From: Paenibacillus sp. FSL R5-0345
Lineage (GTDB): Bacteria > Bacillota > Bacilli > Paenibacillales > Paenibacillaceae
Length of the DNA: 64,000 nt
Assembly: GCF_000758585.1 (NCBI RefSeq)
Contig: NZ_CP009281.1
Location: 3,224,001-3,288,000 of the forward strand
Direction of reading: 5' to 3'
In this document: positions 40,896 through 49,693 of the stretch, in pieces
Position numbering within the stretch: the stretch's first letter is position 1
Layout: each line of letters starts with the position of its first letter
Notes under the pieces: model-generated
What the model was told of the DNA's origin: nothing
The model's input: only the letters and a program-made list of their open reading frames with translations
Database searches by the model: none
Position numbers and translations under genes: made by a program

Positions 40896-42371
40896 ATGAC
40901 AGATCAAGAAGAACGTATTCTACGCAAGAACATCGATGAGGTTCAACAGAACGTTGAAACAATGCAAGAAATGAAAATCTACAACGCTATGAAAAGAGGA
41001 ATTGTAGAGGGGAAGAACCAGGAAAAGCGACGTATCTATACTACCGGTATGGGCGTAGTAGCAGCTGCAGCGGTTGCGTTAATGGTTACATACAATACGA
41101 TAGGGTTACCGAATAAAGGAATAACACAATCTTCTGTACAATCAGTCAGCATTAAAAATACGGATAATTTCAAAGCATATCGCTCGTTCTCAAGGTTAGA
41201 GCCTGCATTAGCCAGTGCCCTTGAGCAGAATCTTGTTGTGCCGGTCGGTCAAAGTGCGGAAAACAAGGGATACCTGATAGATGTGACAGGTGCCGTTACA
41301 GATGGACGGAAGGTTTATGTTTTATACAGTGTTCAGAACAATACGGACGAAGTAGTTATACACGCGGATTTTGAGCTTCAATTTGAAGGAATAAAGGAGT
41401 CGCCTCTTCACAAAGGCGCATCATTAAGTATGCTAGCTAGCGAGAGCCGAATTCAACCCGGGCAGTCTATGGATTTTATATACTCCACCAATCTTTCGCC
41501 AACGATTCAATATCCAAAGAAAGTAAACTATAATATTATTCTTACTGAAACTTCAGATAAAGCGCTCCTATCCAGCAGCAATAAGTACCGAACAAGCCTA
41601 GATGTTGCTTTCGAGCTTGATCCTGACATGCTCAAAGCACAGGAACGTATGCTGGATACAGACGGAACACTGACCATAGATGGACAAAAGATTAAAGTAA
41701 CCGAGGTCCAATATACTCCGCTAAGCACCTATGTCGATCTTGCGTATGACGAGAACAATGATAAACAAATTTTCCAATTAATTAACCCAGTTTTGATCAG
41801 TAAATATGAAGGTGTCGAGGAGAAGTATTATTATCCCACACTTATCACTGCTGATAACTCTGAAGTCTACTCGGATAATTCCAAGGCAACGTTAGTGTTC
41901 AGAAACAGTGAAAAGATTGTAAAGAGCAAGCCAGACAGCGTCTCGTTGAAAGCATTCGGAATTTCGGCCGTTGAAAAGGATCAGATGAAAATTGTCGTCG
42001 ATCTTAACAAGTATCAGCTTATAGAAGCGCCGGGAAGTGGACTCGAGTTAGTCACGCCAAAACAAGAGAATAATGTAGAGGAAGGAGAAATCCTCCTAAG
42101 ACGTAATCTTGAGAATGCTCAATATTTAGAAGGCTCTACTAGACTTGCTGAGACTTTTACTGACGCAAAAGGGAAGGTACATAATAGAGCAACTTCCACA
42201 AGCAGCTTCAGCAGCTATACGACTTCTAAGGATGGGTCAGCCGTGAACGAGTTTGGATATAATTTTGGTGCGGAAGCGAAGAACTATCCTCAGCCATTAA
42301 CGATAACGTTAGAGAAATATACAAATCCAATTATGGATACGCAGGCTGTGGAGTTGTACTCGAAGAATTAG
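40896..42371 (+). CDS. Membrane anti-sigma factor, DUF4179 type
   Basis: A 491-residue protein. A cytoplasmic N-terminus of about 55 residues would bind the sigma factor; one membrane helix (TGMGVVAAAAVALMVTY, about 50-67) leads to a large extracellular region. Residues about 80-170 match DUF4179-type domains; the rest is beta-rich, with several Ig-like strands. ATG 40896 follows GGAGGTG. It lacks the DUF3298/DUF4163 domains of RsiV, so a lysozyme-binding role cannot be assumed. A terminator hairpin follows. Confidence 0.85.
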   Translation: MTDQEERILRKNIDEVQQNVETMQEMKIYNAMKRGIVEGKNQEKRRIYTTGMGVVAAAAVALMVTYNTIGLPNKGITQSSVQSVSIKNTDNFKAYRSFSRLEPALASALEQNLVVPVGQSAENKGYLIDVTGAVTDGRKVYVLYSVQNNTDEVVIHADFELQFEGIKESPLHKGASLSMLASESRIQPGQSMDFIYSTNLSPTIQYPKKVNYNIILTETSDKALLSSSNKYRTSLDVAFELDPDMLKAQERMLDTDGTLTIDGQKIKVTEVQYTPLSTYVDLAYDENNDKQIFQLINPVLISKYEGVEEKYYYPTLITADNSEVYSDNSKATLVFRNSEKIVKSKPDSVSLKAFGISAVEKDQMKIVVDLNKYQLIEAPGSGLELVTPKQENNVEEGEILLRRNLENAQYLEGSTRLAETFTDAKGKVHNRATSTSSFSSYTTSKDGSAVNEFGYNFGAEAKNYPQPLTITLEKYTNPIMDTQAVELYSKN

Positions 42372-42422
42372 AAAGCAATGAATGATTAAACAAAAGATTG
42401 AATTTTATATTAACTCTTTTAG

Positions 42423-42450
42423 CCGTTGATAATTCTATCAACGGTTTTTC
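42423..42450 (+). terminator. Terminator after the sigma/anti-sigma operon
   Basis: CCGTTGATA-ATTC-TATCAACGG is a perfect 9-bp stem followed by TTTTTCT. Confidence 0.9.
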
Positions 42451-42472
42451 TGTGACCCCACATCTTCATTCT

Positions 42473-42500
42473 TTGAAATTTAAGAAATACTTAATATATA
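42473..42500 (+). promoter_or_regulatory. Promoter of the ABC/membrane-fusion operon
   Basis: TTGAAA (42473-42478) and TATATA (42495-42500) with a 16-nt spacer lie between the terminator and the first permease. Confidence 0.5.
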
Positions 42501-42560
42501 CCGTACTTCTTTTTAAAAAGTTTTACTTATTCTAAGTACATGAAGGAGGTTACTGAAAGA

Positions 42561-43442
42561 ATGATAAATCCAATTATGAAGAAATGGCTCCGAAAGGATG
42601 GCTCAGCGGCAATAATGTTCCTGGCACCAAGCGGTATCGGATTCGCGATGTTTTACCTTATACCGTTTGTTATGGGAGTATTCTATTCTTTTATGGACAG
42701 CACGATAGAGGGCCACTTTGTAGGGTTTGATAATTACCGAGAGCTGCTAGATAGCGATTCTTTCCGTAAAGCAGCATCTAATACATTTTATTTTAGCCTG
42801 ATAAGTGTTCCACTAATGCTTGTGCTCTCGTTAGGATTAGCGATGTTATTGAATAAAAATACATATCTTCGGAATTGGCTGAGGACTGGATACGTGTTGC
42901 CGCTTGTCGTACCTGTCGCCTCCATCATTCTGATCTGGCAGATGCTCTTCGATTGGAATGGCTCGCTTAACGCCTGGCTGAACAACTTCGGTATCGATCG
43001 TGTGGATTGGATGAAGACGGATGCAGCTAGAAATGTAATCATTGTTGTTTATTTATGGAAGAACATCGGTTATAACGTGATTTTATTCTTGGCGGGATTG
43101 CAGCAAATTCCAAAGGATTATTATGAAACGGCTCAAATTGAAGGTGCTGGTCGATTACGGCAGTTTCGCAGTATTACACTTGTATATCTAACCTCTTCGA
43201 TGTTTTTTGTGGTCATCATGTCGATCATTAATTCATTCAAAGTGTTTCGAGAAACGTACTTGATCGCAGGCGAGTATCCGCATGACAGTATCTACATGCT
43301 GCAGCATTATATGAACAATATGTTCATGTCGCTCGATGTTCAGAAGCTGACTGCCGCGGCGACCTTAATGTTTGGTTGTATTTTATTGATTGTGTTGGGA
43401 TTGTTTACATTTGAACGGAGGCATAGACAATTCATGGAATAG
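42561..43442 (+). CDS. Sugar-type ABC transporter permease 1 (MalF/UgpA-like)
   Basis: A 293-residue permease with six membrane segments. The EAA loop is YYETAQIEGAGRLRQFRSITLVYL; the usual Pro after the L is replaced by Val. It belongs to the carbohydrate-uptake-1 branch of binding-protein-dependent importers. ATG 42561 is chosen because AAGGAGGT (42543-42550) would be inside the gene if the first ATG were used. The operon has no ATPase, so a shared MsmX-type ATPase elsewhere in the genome would be needed for uptake. The context with a membrane-fusion protein is unusual. Confidence 0.88.
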   Translation: MINPIMKKWLRKDGSAAIMFLAPSGIGFAMFYLIPFVMGVFYSFMDSTIEGHFVGFDNYRELLDSDSFRKAASNTFYFSLISVPLMLVLSLGLAMLLNKNTYLRNWLRTGYVLPLVVPVASIILIWQMLFDWNGSLNAWLNNFGIDRVDWMKTDAARNVIIVVYLWKNIGYNVILFLAGLQQIPKDYYETAQIEGAGRLRQFRSITLVYLTSSMFFVVIMSIINSFKVFRETYLIAGEYPHDSIYMLQHYMNNMFMSLDVQKLTAAATLMFGCILLIVLGLFTFERRHRQFME

Positions 43443-43455
43443 GGGTGAAAAGGTT

Positions 43456-44334
43456 GTGCCAGTTGTCAAAGTGTTGCGAAAAGGGGCATTAACACTCTTC
43501 ATGGCTGTTATTGCAGTCTTGTTATTATTCCCGATTGTGATCACATTCACAAATTCGCTTATGACAGAGAAAGAAATTGAGATCAATTATGGACCTATCG
43601 GGATAATGAATGAGGTGATTGAAGGGAGAGAAGATCCTTTTGTAAATTTAAAATTGCTGCCGGATCAAGTGTCCTTGGACCAGTATACTAAGGTTCTTCT
43701 AGACAACCCTAAATATCTGACGATGTTTTGGAACTCAGTATTCATGGTTGTGCCCATCATTGCAGGACAAACATTGGTAGCAGCACTCGCTGCCTATGCT
43801 TTCTCGAAGCTGAAATTCCGGGGACGAGATCCTTTGTTTCTTATTTATGTCCTAACGATACTTATGCCTTTCCAAGTGACGCTAGTACCGAACTATATTA
43901 TGGCGGATAAGCTCGGAATATTAAATAGTTCATATGCAATTATATTGCCTGGAATTTTCGCAGCTTTTGGTGTGTTTATGCTCAGACAGTTCATGCTAGA
44001 TATACCATATGCGTATATCGAAGCAAGCAAAATGGATGGTGCTGGACATTTTTTGATTTTCTACAAGATTATACTTCCGATGATTAAACCTGGTCTGGCA
44101 GCACTCGTCATATTATTGTTCGTTGATTATTGGAATATGGTGGAGCAGCCGCTTATTTTTCTAGATGATCCGTTTAAGCAGCCATTGTCAGTCTTTTTAT
44201 CGAGGATCAATGAAGGCGAGAGAGGAATTGCTTTTGCTGCATCCATACTTTACATGGCTCCGATGGTGATGCTGTTTCTGTATGCGGAATCGTATTTTAT
44301 TGAAGGCGTTCAATTGTCTGGTATCAAAGGTTGA
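43456..44334 (+). CDS. Sugar-type ABC transporter permease 2 (MalG/UgpE-like)
   Basis: A 292-residue permease with six membrane segments and a canonical EAA loop (YIEASKMDGAGHFLIFYKIILPMIKP in segments). The loop after the first helix is extended (GPIGIMNEVIEGREDPFVNLKLL) compared with typical MalG proteins. GTG 43456 is selected because AGGGGTG is 8 nt upstream. It starts 13 nt after permease 1 and forms the second half of the channel with it. Confidence 0.88.
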   Translation: MPVVKVLRKGALTLFMAVIAVLLLFPIVITFTNSLMTEKEIEINYGPIGIMNEVIEGREDPFVNLKLLPDQVSLDQYTKVLLDNPKYLTMFWNSVFMVVPIIAGQTLVAALAAYAFSKLKFRGRDPLFLIYVLTILMPFQVTLVPNYIMADKLGILNSSYAIILPGIFAAFGVFMLRQFMLDIPYAYIEASKMDGAGHFLIFYKIILPMIKPGLAALVILLFVDYWNMVEQPLIFLDDPFKQPLSVFLSRINEGERGIAFAASILYMAPMVMLFLYAESYFIEGVQLSGIKG

Positions 44335-44354
44335 TTGGAGGAGAATGACGGGAT

Positions 44355-45515
44355 ATGGAGTTAGGTATAGAGTCGGCTGATCGTAGACGTAAACGAAATA
44401 TTCAAGTCGTCTTCATGGCTTTTATGGGATTATTGTTGTTTTTTACATTGTTCAGTAACACGATACAATCTTTGACCTTGCCGAAAGTTAGAACCGAAAA
44501 ACCAACAAAGGGAAATCTTTTATTTAGGATTGAAGGTAGTGGGGTCTTGCAGCCACTTGCTGAAGTTAAACTTTCGAATACTTCCGGACTAAAGGTCGAA
44601 CAAATTCTAGTGAAAGAAGGACAACGTGTAAAAAAGGGACAAAAGCTTATTATCTATGAGAGCAAAACTGCTGAGCAAGAATTGAAAGATGAAATAACAA
44701 ATTTAGAAAAGCAGAAAATTGATCAACAAAATAGGCAAGATCAGTTCATCCAATCCGCGCTGGAGGAGGATGAATTCAAAATCAGAAATGCAAGACGTGA
44801 TATCGAAAAAGGTAAATTAGATATCTTAGCCCAGGAAAATAAGATTAGCGGACTTAAAAATCGTCTAACAACTGAGAAACAACTACTCTCTCCGTTCGAT
44901 GGATTGATTTCAAAATTAAGTGCCGTCGAAGGATTAATTTCAATGGGAGAACCGGATGTAATTGTATCCAACAGTAGTCGGGGTTACAGATTGGATATTG
45001 TTATGGATTCCGTGCATTTGTCCAATTTAGGGATTTCTGCTGGAGAAAAGATAGAGGTTGAGGTTGATATGAATCATGGACAAGAAACCCGGACCCTAAG
45101 CGGCTTAATTGAAGAAGTTGTGAATTCAGAGTCACGTACTGATAGCCCCTCTAGTAATGAGTCCGGGAAAACTCAAACCATTCCTCAAAAGAATTTGAGA
45201 ATAAAAGTCGTTGATCCAGAACTTAAAGGAGGTGAACAGGCTCGGATCAAAATCGAAAAACATTCACTCCAAGAGGGACTACTCCTATCCAATGAAGCTA
45301 TTCATGAGGATCGTGAAGGTTTGTTTGTCTATAAAGTTGATGAGCAGCGGGGGGCATTAGGCAATGTCTTTGTCGCTCAAAAAGTTCGTATTCACTCCAG
45401 TGAAAAAAACGAGAAAGAAACGATGATTCAATCAGATATTCTCTATGAGGAGGATTCAATTATTCTGGAAAGTAGTGAACCTCTTGAAGACGGGAATCGA
45501 GTTCGACTGCAATAA
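44355..45515 (+). CDS. HlyD/MacA-type membrane-fusion (periplasmic adaptor-like) protein
   Basis: A 386-residue membrane-anchored adaptor. One N-terminal membrane helix (VVFMAFMGLLLFFTLF) precedes a barrel-sandwich domain (biotinyl-lipoyl type: GSGVLQPLAEVKLSNTSGLKVEQ and VKEGQRVKKGQKLI in parts), a helical coiled-coil hairpin of about 80 residues (EQELKDEITNLEKQKIDQQ...), the returning LSPFDGLISKL strand, and a beta-barrel part. Such proteins normally serve MacB-like exporters. Here it sits between sugar-type permeases and a binding lipoprotein, and no exporter ATPase or MacB is nearby. GGAGGAG precedes the ATG; 20 nt after permease 2. Confidence 0.85.
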   Translation: MELGIESADRRRKRNIQVVFMAFMGLLLFFTLFSNTIQSLTLPKVRTEKPTKGNLLFRIEGSGVLQPLAEVKLSNTSGLKVEQILVKEGQRVKKGQKLIIYESKTAEQELKDEITNLEKQKIDQQNRQDQFIQSALEEDEFKIRNARRDIEKGKLDILAQENKISGLKNRLTTEKQLLSPFDGLISKLSAVEGLISMGEPDVIVSNSSRGYRLDIVMDSVHLSNLGISAGEKIEVEVDMNHGQETRTLSGLIEEVVNSESRTDSPSSNESGKTQTIPQKNLRIKVVDPELKGGEQARIKIEKHSLQEGLLLSNEAIHEDREGLFVYKVDEQRGALGNVFVAQKVRIHSSEKNEKETMIQSDILYEEDSIILESSEPLEDGNRVRLQ

Positions 45516-45550
45516 GAAATCATATAAACGAGAAAATAGGAGGAAATTAA

Positions 45551-46891
45551 ATGATCAAAAGGTCTATTTTTGTGCTATTAATGGGTGCGTTGATAATGAC
45601 AACGGCATGTAATTCCGGAGGTAATGAGAAAGTGGAAGGTAAGGGGGAGACGACAACTGAAGAGGGGAAGACAATCTTGACTCTATCTCTAGCAGAATCG
45701 AGTGCATTCTATACGGCGCTGGAGAAAAAGTTTGAAACGAAATACCCGGATATCGACTTACAAATTAAGGCATATAAAGAAGTGGGAAATGAGTGGGGGG
45801 AGAATGGTTATGTAGAATATAAAAAAACAACGAATACAGCCCTACTCTCTGGAAAAGGTGCAGATATTTTTGATGTAAGCGCCTTTTCAATCAATGATTA
45901 TGTGAATAAAAAGTTGCTTGTGAACATGAATGATATATTTGAACACGATAAAACGGTAAATAAGAGTGATTTAGAAATGAATGTTTTGGACGCAATGAAG
46001 GTAAACGACGGCCTATATTTCATTCCTACCGGGTTCGCTTTTAGAGCGTTCATAGGTGACGGGAATATGATTAAGAACTCTAATGTGAAGATTGACGATA
46101 AGAAGTGGAATTGGAAAGAGTTTGGAGAGCTATCGAAGGAAATTATACAACAGGCTGGGAAGGACGGTAAAAACAAACTGTATGCCTTAACGGATTACCC
46201 AGCGGAAATGACACTCCAAGAAATGGCTATTGATAATTATAATTTGTTTGTTGATAGTGAAGCGAAACAAGCGAAGTTCGACTCGCCTGATTTTGTGGAG
46301 CTGTTGGAACAAGTCAAGAAAATGTATAAAGAACAAGTTTTGACTGCGGAGCCAGCGGAGATAGGTAATCAGCTATTTAACTCCATCGTTATATGGTCAC
46401 CAACAGACTTTATCGATGGTCCATATTCTTACTTTGAAAATCCGGTGTACCTTCAAAAGCCACATGCAGGTCAGACTGGTGGTATGAGAATCATTCCTTC
46501 ATCTTCGCTCGCCATACAAGCCAATACTCCGGTGAAGGAAGAAGCTTTTAAGTTTATGACCTTCTTGTTATCTGAAGAAGCACAGTCATTGCAAGATAGA
46601 GAAGGATTCTCTCTGCTCCAATCCGTGAACGATAAGAATTTAAACGATATTCAGGAAAAGGTGAAAAGTGGAGCATATAAGCTACCAACCGGAAAAGCGG
46701 CTAAGGTTTCTGATGAAGAATTTACTAAGTTTAAAGAAATCATTCATACAGTAGATCAATATGCGGAACTGAATACTAAAGTGCTTTCTATTATTGGAGA
46801 GGAGTCCTTATCATTCTTCAGTGGACAAAAATCTGCGGAAGCTGTTGCAAAGTTGATCCAGAATCGAGTAACAATCGTTCTAAACGAATAG
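45551..46891 (+). CDS. Extracellular solute-binding lipoprotein (family 1)
   Basis: A 446-residue lipoprotein; signal with lipobox TTAC (Cys near residue 20). The mature part has the family-1 solute-binding fold: TLSLAESSAFYTALEKKFETKYPDIDL in segments, GKGADIFDVSAFSI, and a C-terminal PVKEEAFKFMTFLLSEEAQ. It would deliver a ligand to the two permeases upstream. Typical ligands are oligosaccharides; the actual ligand is unknown. Gene order is permease, permease, adaptor, binding protein, secreted protein, with gaps of 35 and 38 nt around this gene. GGAGG precedes the ATG. Confidence 0.9.
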   Translation: MIKRSIFVLLMGALIMTTACNSGGNEKVEGKGETTTEEGKTILTLSLAESSAFYTALEKKFETKYPDIDLQIKAYKEVGNEWGENGYVEYKKTTNTALLSGKGADIFDVSAFSINDYVNKKLLVNMNDIFEHDKTVNKSDLEMNVLDAMKVNDGLYFIPTGFAFRAFIGDGNMIKNSNVKIDDKKWNWKEFGELSKEIIQQAGKDGKNKLYALTDYPAEMTLQEMAIDNYNLFVDSEAKQAKFDSPDFVELLEQVKKMYKEQVLTAEPAEIGNQLFNSIVIWSPTDFIDGPYSYFENPVYLQKPHAGQTGGMRIIPSSSLAIQANTPVKEEAFKFMTFLLSEEAQSLQDREGFSLLQSVNDKNLNDIQEKVKSGAYKLPTGKAAKVSDEEFTKFKEIIHTVDQYAELNTKVLSIIGEESLSFFSGQKSAEAVAKLIQNRVTIVLNE

Positions 46892-46929
46892 ATGTATTAA
46901 AACAGGATTTTGTATAAGGAGGGGGACTC

Positions 46930-49437
46930 ATGCACAAATCACTAAAGACATATGCTGTAGTTCTGCTCAGCGCAATGCTATTAAGCCAACCTTTTGCAAA
47001 CAGCATATATGCAGCATCGACAAGTGCTTCAGCTACAGCGGTATTCACGCTGGACAAACTTGGTACGATCGCTTTAAAAAAAAATGTCAATGTGAAGCTA
47101 ATAGATATGGATATTATTGAGCAACCGAGCGGCAATATACTTATATACACACTTAGTTATAGCAATGGTAGCAGCAATAGTGTAGCTCACGTTGATTATT
47201 TCTCAAAGGTTACTACAACTGGGGGGGCTGTCATTCAAGGCAAACCTGTCACGAGAGATGTTACCAAAAAAAACATCCCTCCAAAAAGTAGCCAAATTGT
47301 AACTTACTATGTGAATGTTGGACAGTCTACTAAATTGAACGGCACTAAAGTGACCCTATTGAAGTGGGATTTCAGTAGCCAGAATTATCAGAAAAAGCTA
47401 GGTGAATTCGCCATTCCGGCAAGTTATTCCGTTGTCGTTCCACAAGGCCAGAGCAAGAAGCTCACGATGGATAATCTGCTAGTAAACATCAAAGCGGAAA
47501 GTCTACAAAGGCTTAAAAGAAATGGAAAAGTATATATGAGAGTAGGCGTTAGTTTCACGAATTTGGATAAAAAAGTGCTAAGCGGCTCCACTTATATTGC
47601 TTACCTGAAATCAGCCGGTGGCTCGGTGTTCGAACTTAAGCTGGAGGATGCCAGAAGCAGTATCAATGTACAGTCCCAAGAGAAGAAGACGGTTTACTAT
47701 TTAACAGAAGTTCCTTCCTATATGAAGACTGAACATATGATATTGCAATTTGCACAAGAAGATGAAACTTTGAAAATAACGCTTCCTGTTAAATCGTTTA
47801 AGCTTCCTGCATTAACAACTGTCGACTTTGCTGTGGCTAATTATGCTGTTAAGAAGATTTCTGTTAAGAATAATACGGTTGAAACGCAATTGAAGAGTGC
47901 TTCCGTATATTCGGAGAATGACTCCGCGAAATGGAATCTTCAATTCCGTCTTAAGAATCTTGGGAATAAACCTATCACTCTACCTGCATACGAGCTTACG
48001 GTTAAAGCTGCTGAGGGATTTAATATTCCAGTAGATTCAAAAGCACTTGCGAATGTAACCTTGAAACCGCTTGAAGAGAAGATCGTCAGTCTCAGGGCGG
48101 ATGTACCATTAATACTTAATCAAGGTACCTTAAAGCTAGAGTGGACGGAACCTGCTGTTGATGACAAGGTTATTTTCCCAACTGCGCTGTATAACATACC
48201 TTATGCTCTAGAAATAAATAATCTGATAGGACAAGGGTATTCGGTCGAGAATAGGTACGGGAAATTCATGGTGAAACTTGGATCTTATCAGCGTTTGCCT
48301 TGGGATGATGGTGATCAAATCGTAACTACTATCAGCATCCGTAACACCGGCTTAACCTCAGTACAGCTACCTTCTTTAAAAGCTATAGTTAAAGCAGGAA
48401 TGAGTGATCTTAGCAGTACAGCCCAGATCGTGACCACAAATACGCAATCGATACTTGCTCCTAATGAAGCGACAGAGATCTATGTGATAGCGAGAGTTCC
48501 ATATACTTATAGTTTCAATCAGCTAAAGATAGTGTTGCAAGACACCTCCGGAGATGAAGTCACGAAGTTTCTCTCTATGAATACAAATTCGCTAAATAAT
48601 GTGATCAATACGATTGCTGCAGGTGAATCTTACCAAATGAACTCGTTAGGCAGAAAAGCAAAAGTTCGCGAGCGTTGGACAACTACTTATAATGAAAACA
48701 GTTCTAGCTTGATCTATACGGAACTGGAAATGATTAACGAAGAACCACGCCAGTCGAAACAGGCACAGCTTGTGGCTTATTATAAAACACCTGACAACCA
48801 ATTTTTTAAGGCGATGGTTAGCCAATCGATAACTCCAACTAGCCCAAATGGTAAAAACCTGGTTACAATCTGGAGTAAACTTCCGCAAGGGGTGAATACG
48901 TCTGAGCTTGTGCTTTATATTGGGGAAGGGGTTGCTGACGGTAAGCTTACAGATTTAGGGGGAACATCCACTGGATTTATCAATAGTGTTAAATTAGCAC
49001 TTACCCCTATGACAGTAAACTCACAGAATAATCTAACAAGTGTAGATCTATTCCCATACAACCTTTCGGTTGCAAATGCAGTGGGTACGATTACTGAAGA
49101 GAAAGGTACATTAGATATAGTTATGAATTATAGCTTATTTGAAAATGACGCTTTTGAAGCAGGTTCCTATGAGCATAAGCTAGTTTTAGAAATTATTGAC
49201 CCTTTCGGACAATCCATGGAGAAGACTTTGCAACTGGGGTCTGATTTGCCAATGGGTAAAAATAAATCATACTCAATCTCATTTAATAGTAACTTCCACA
49301 AAATATTAAGGGGAGGAAGCATTCGTATAAATCTATATGATGAATTTCAGGGTCATAGGATGTTGTTAGGGAGTCAATCTTACCGGTTAAATTACGTTGA
49401 ATCTGAACCGAGAACAACTAAAAACACTGACAATTAA
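46930..49437 (+). CDS. Large secreted protein of unknown function (835 aa)
   Basis: A signal peptide at residues 1-29 (ends SIYAAS) is followed by about 800 residues that are almost entirely beta-rich. Ig/CARDB-like strand patterns recur, for example WNLQFRLKNLGNKPITLPAYELTVKA near 340 and TTISIRNTGLTSVQLPSLKAIVKA near 475, each with NxGxxxxxLP followed by a strand. No catalytic motif, membrane anchor, sortase signal or S-layer domain is seen. I do not recognise the family. As the last gene of the ABC/adaptor operon, it may be a surface scaffold or receptor working with the transporter. AGGAGGGGG precedes the ATG. Confidence 0.82.
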   Translation: MHKSLKTYAVVLLSAMLLSQPFANSIYAASTSASATAVFTLDKLGTIALKKNVNVKLIDMDIIEQPSGNILIYTLSYSNGSSNSVAHVDYFSKVTTTGGAVIQGKPVTRDVTKKNIPPKSSQIVTYYVNVGQSTKLNGTKVTLLKWDFSSQNYQKKLGEFAIPASYSVVVPQGQSKKLTMDNLLVNIKAESLQRLKRNGKVYMRVGVSFTNLDKKVLSGSTYIAYLKSAGGSVFELKLEDARSSINVQSQEKKTVYYLTEVPSYMKTEHMILQFAQEDETLKITLPVKSFKLPALTTVDFAVANYAVKKISVKNNTVETQLKSASVYSENDSAKWNLQFRLKNLGNKPITLPAYELTVKAAEGFNIPVDSKALANVTLKPLEEKIVSLRADVPLILNQGTLKLEWTEPAVDDKVIFPTALYNIPYALEINNLIGQGYSVENRYGKFMVKLGSYQRLPWDDGDQIVTTISIRNTGLTSVQLPSLKAIVKAGMSDLSSTAQIVTTNTQSILAPNEATEIYVIARVPYTYSFNQLKIVLQDTSGDEVTKFLSMNTNSLNNVINTIAAGESYQMNSLGRKAKVRERWTTTYNENSSSLIYTELEMINEEPRQSKQAQLVAYYKTPDNQFFKAMVSQSITPTSPNGKNLVTIWSKLPQGVNTSELVLYIGEGVADGKLTDLGGTSTGFINSVKLALTPMTVNSQNNLTSVDLFPYNLSVANAVGTITEEKGTLDIVMNYSLFENDAFEAGSYEHKLVLEIIDPFGQSMEKTLQLGSDLPMGKNKSYSISFNSNFHKILRGGSIRINLYDEFQGHRMLLGSQSYRLNYVESEPRTTKNTDN

Positions 49438-49472
49438 ACTTGTAGTGAGCTGGGTTAAGAACCAAGTCAAAT

Positions 49473-49502
49473 GTGTTGGCATAATTGCCAGCACTTTTTT
49501 TA
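49473..49502 (+). terminator. Terminator of the ABC/membrane-fusion operon
   Basis: GTGTTGGCA-TAAT-TGCCAGCAC followed by a T run; the stem is the same as at 36533. Confidence 0.9.
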
Positions 49503-49693
49503 TTTCTCGCATATACTTATGAACTTTTTATGGAAATTCCTTCAATGTATGTTCTTTACATTGACTGTTCTCAGTCTTTTCGTTAAGATTACCTCTGCGC
49601 TTCAATGCCTAAAAGCAAAAAAGCTTAAAAGTGCGGAAGCATATACAGTCTTTGAAAAGTATACCTAATACAATGTTAAGGAGCATTATCGTC

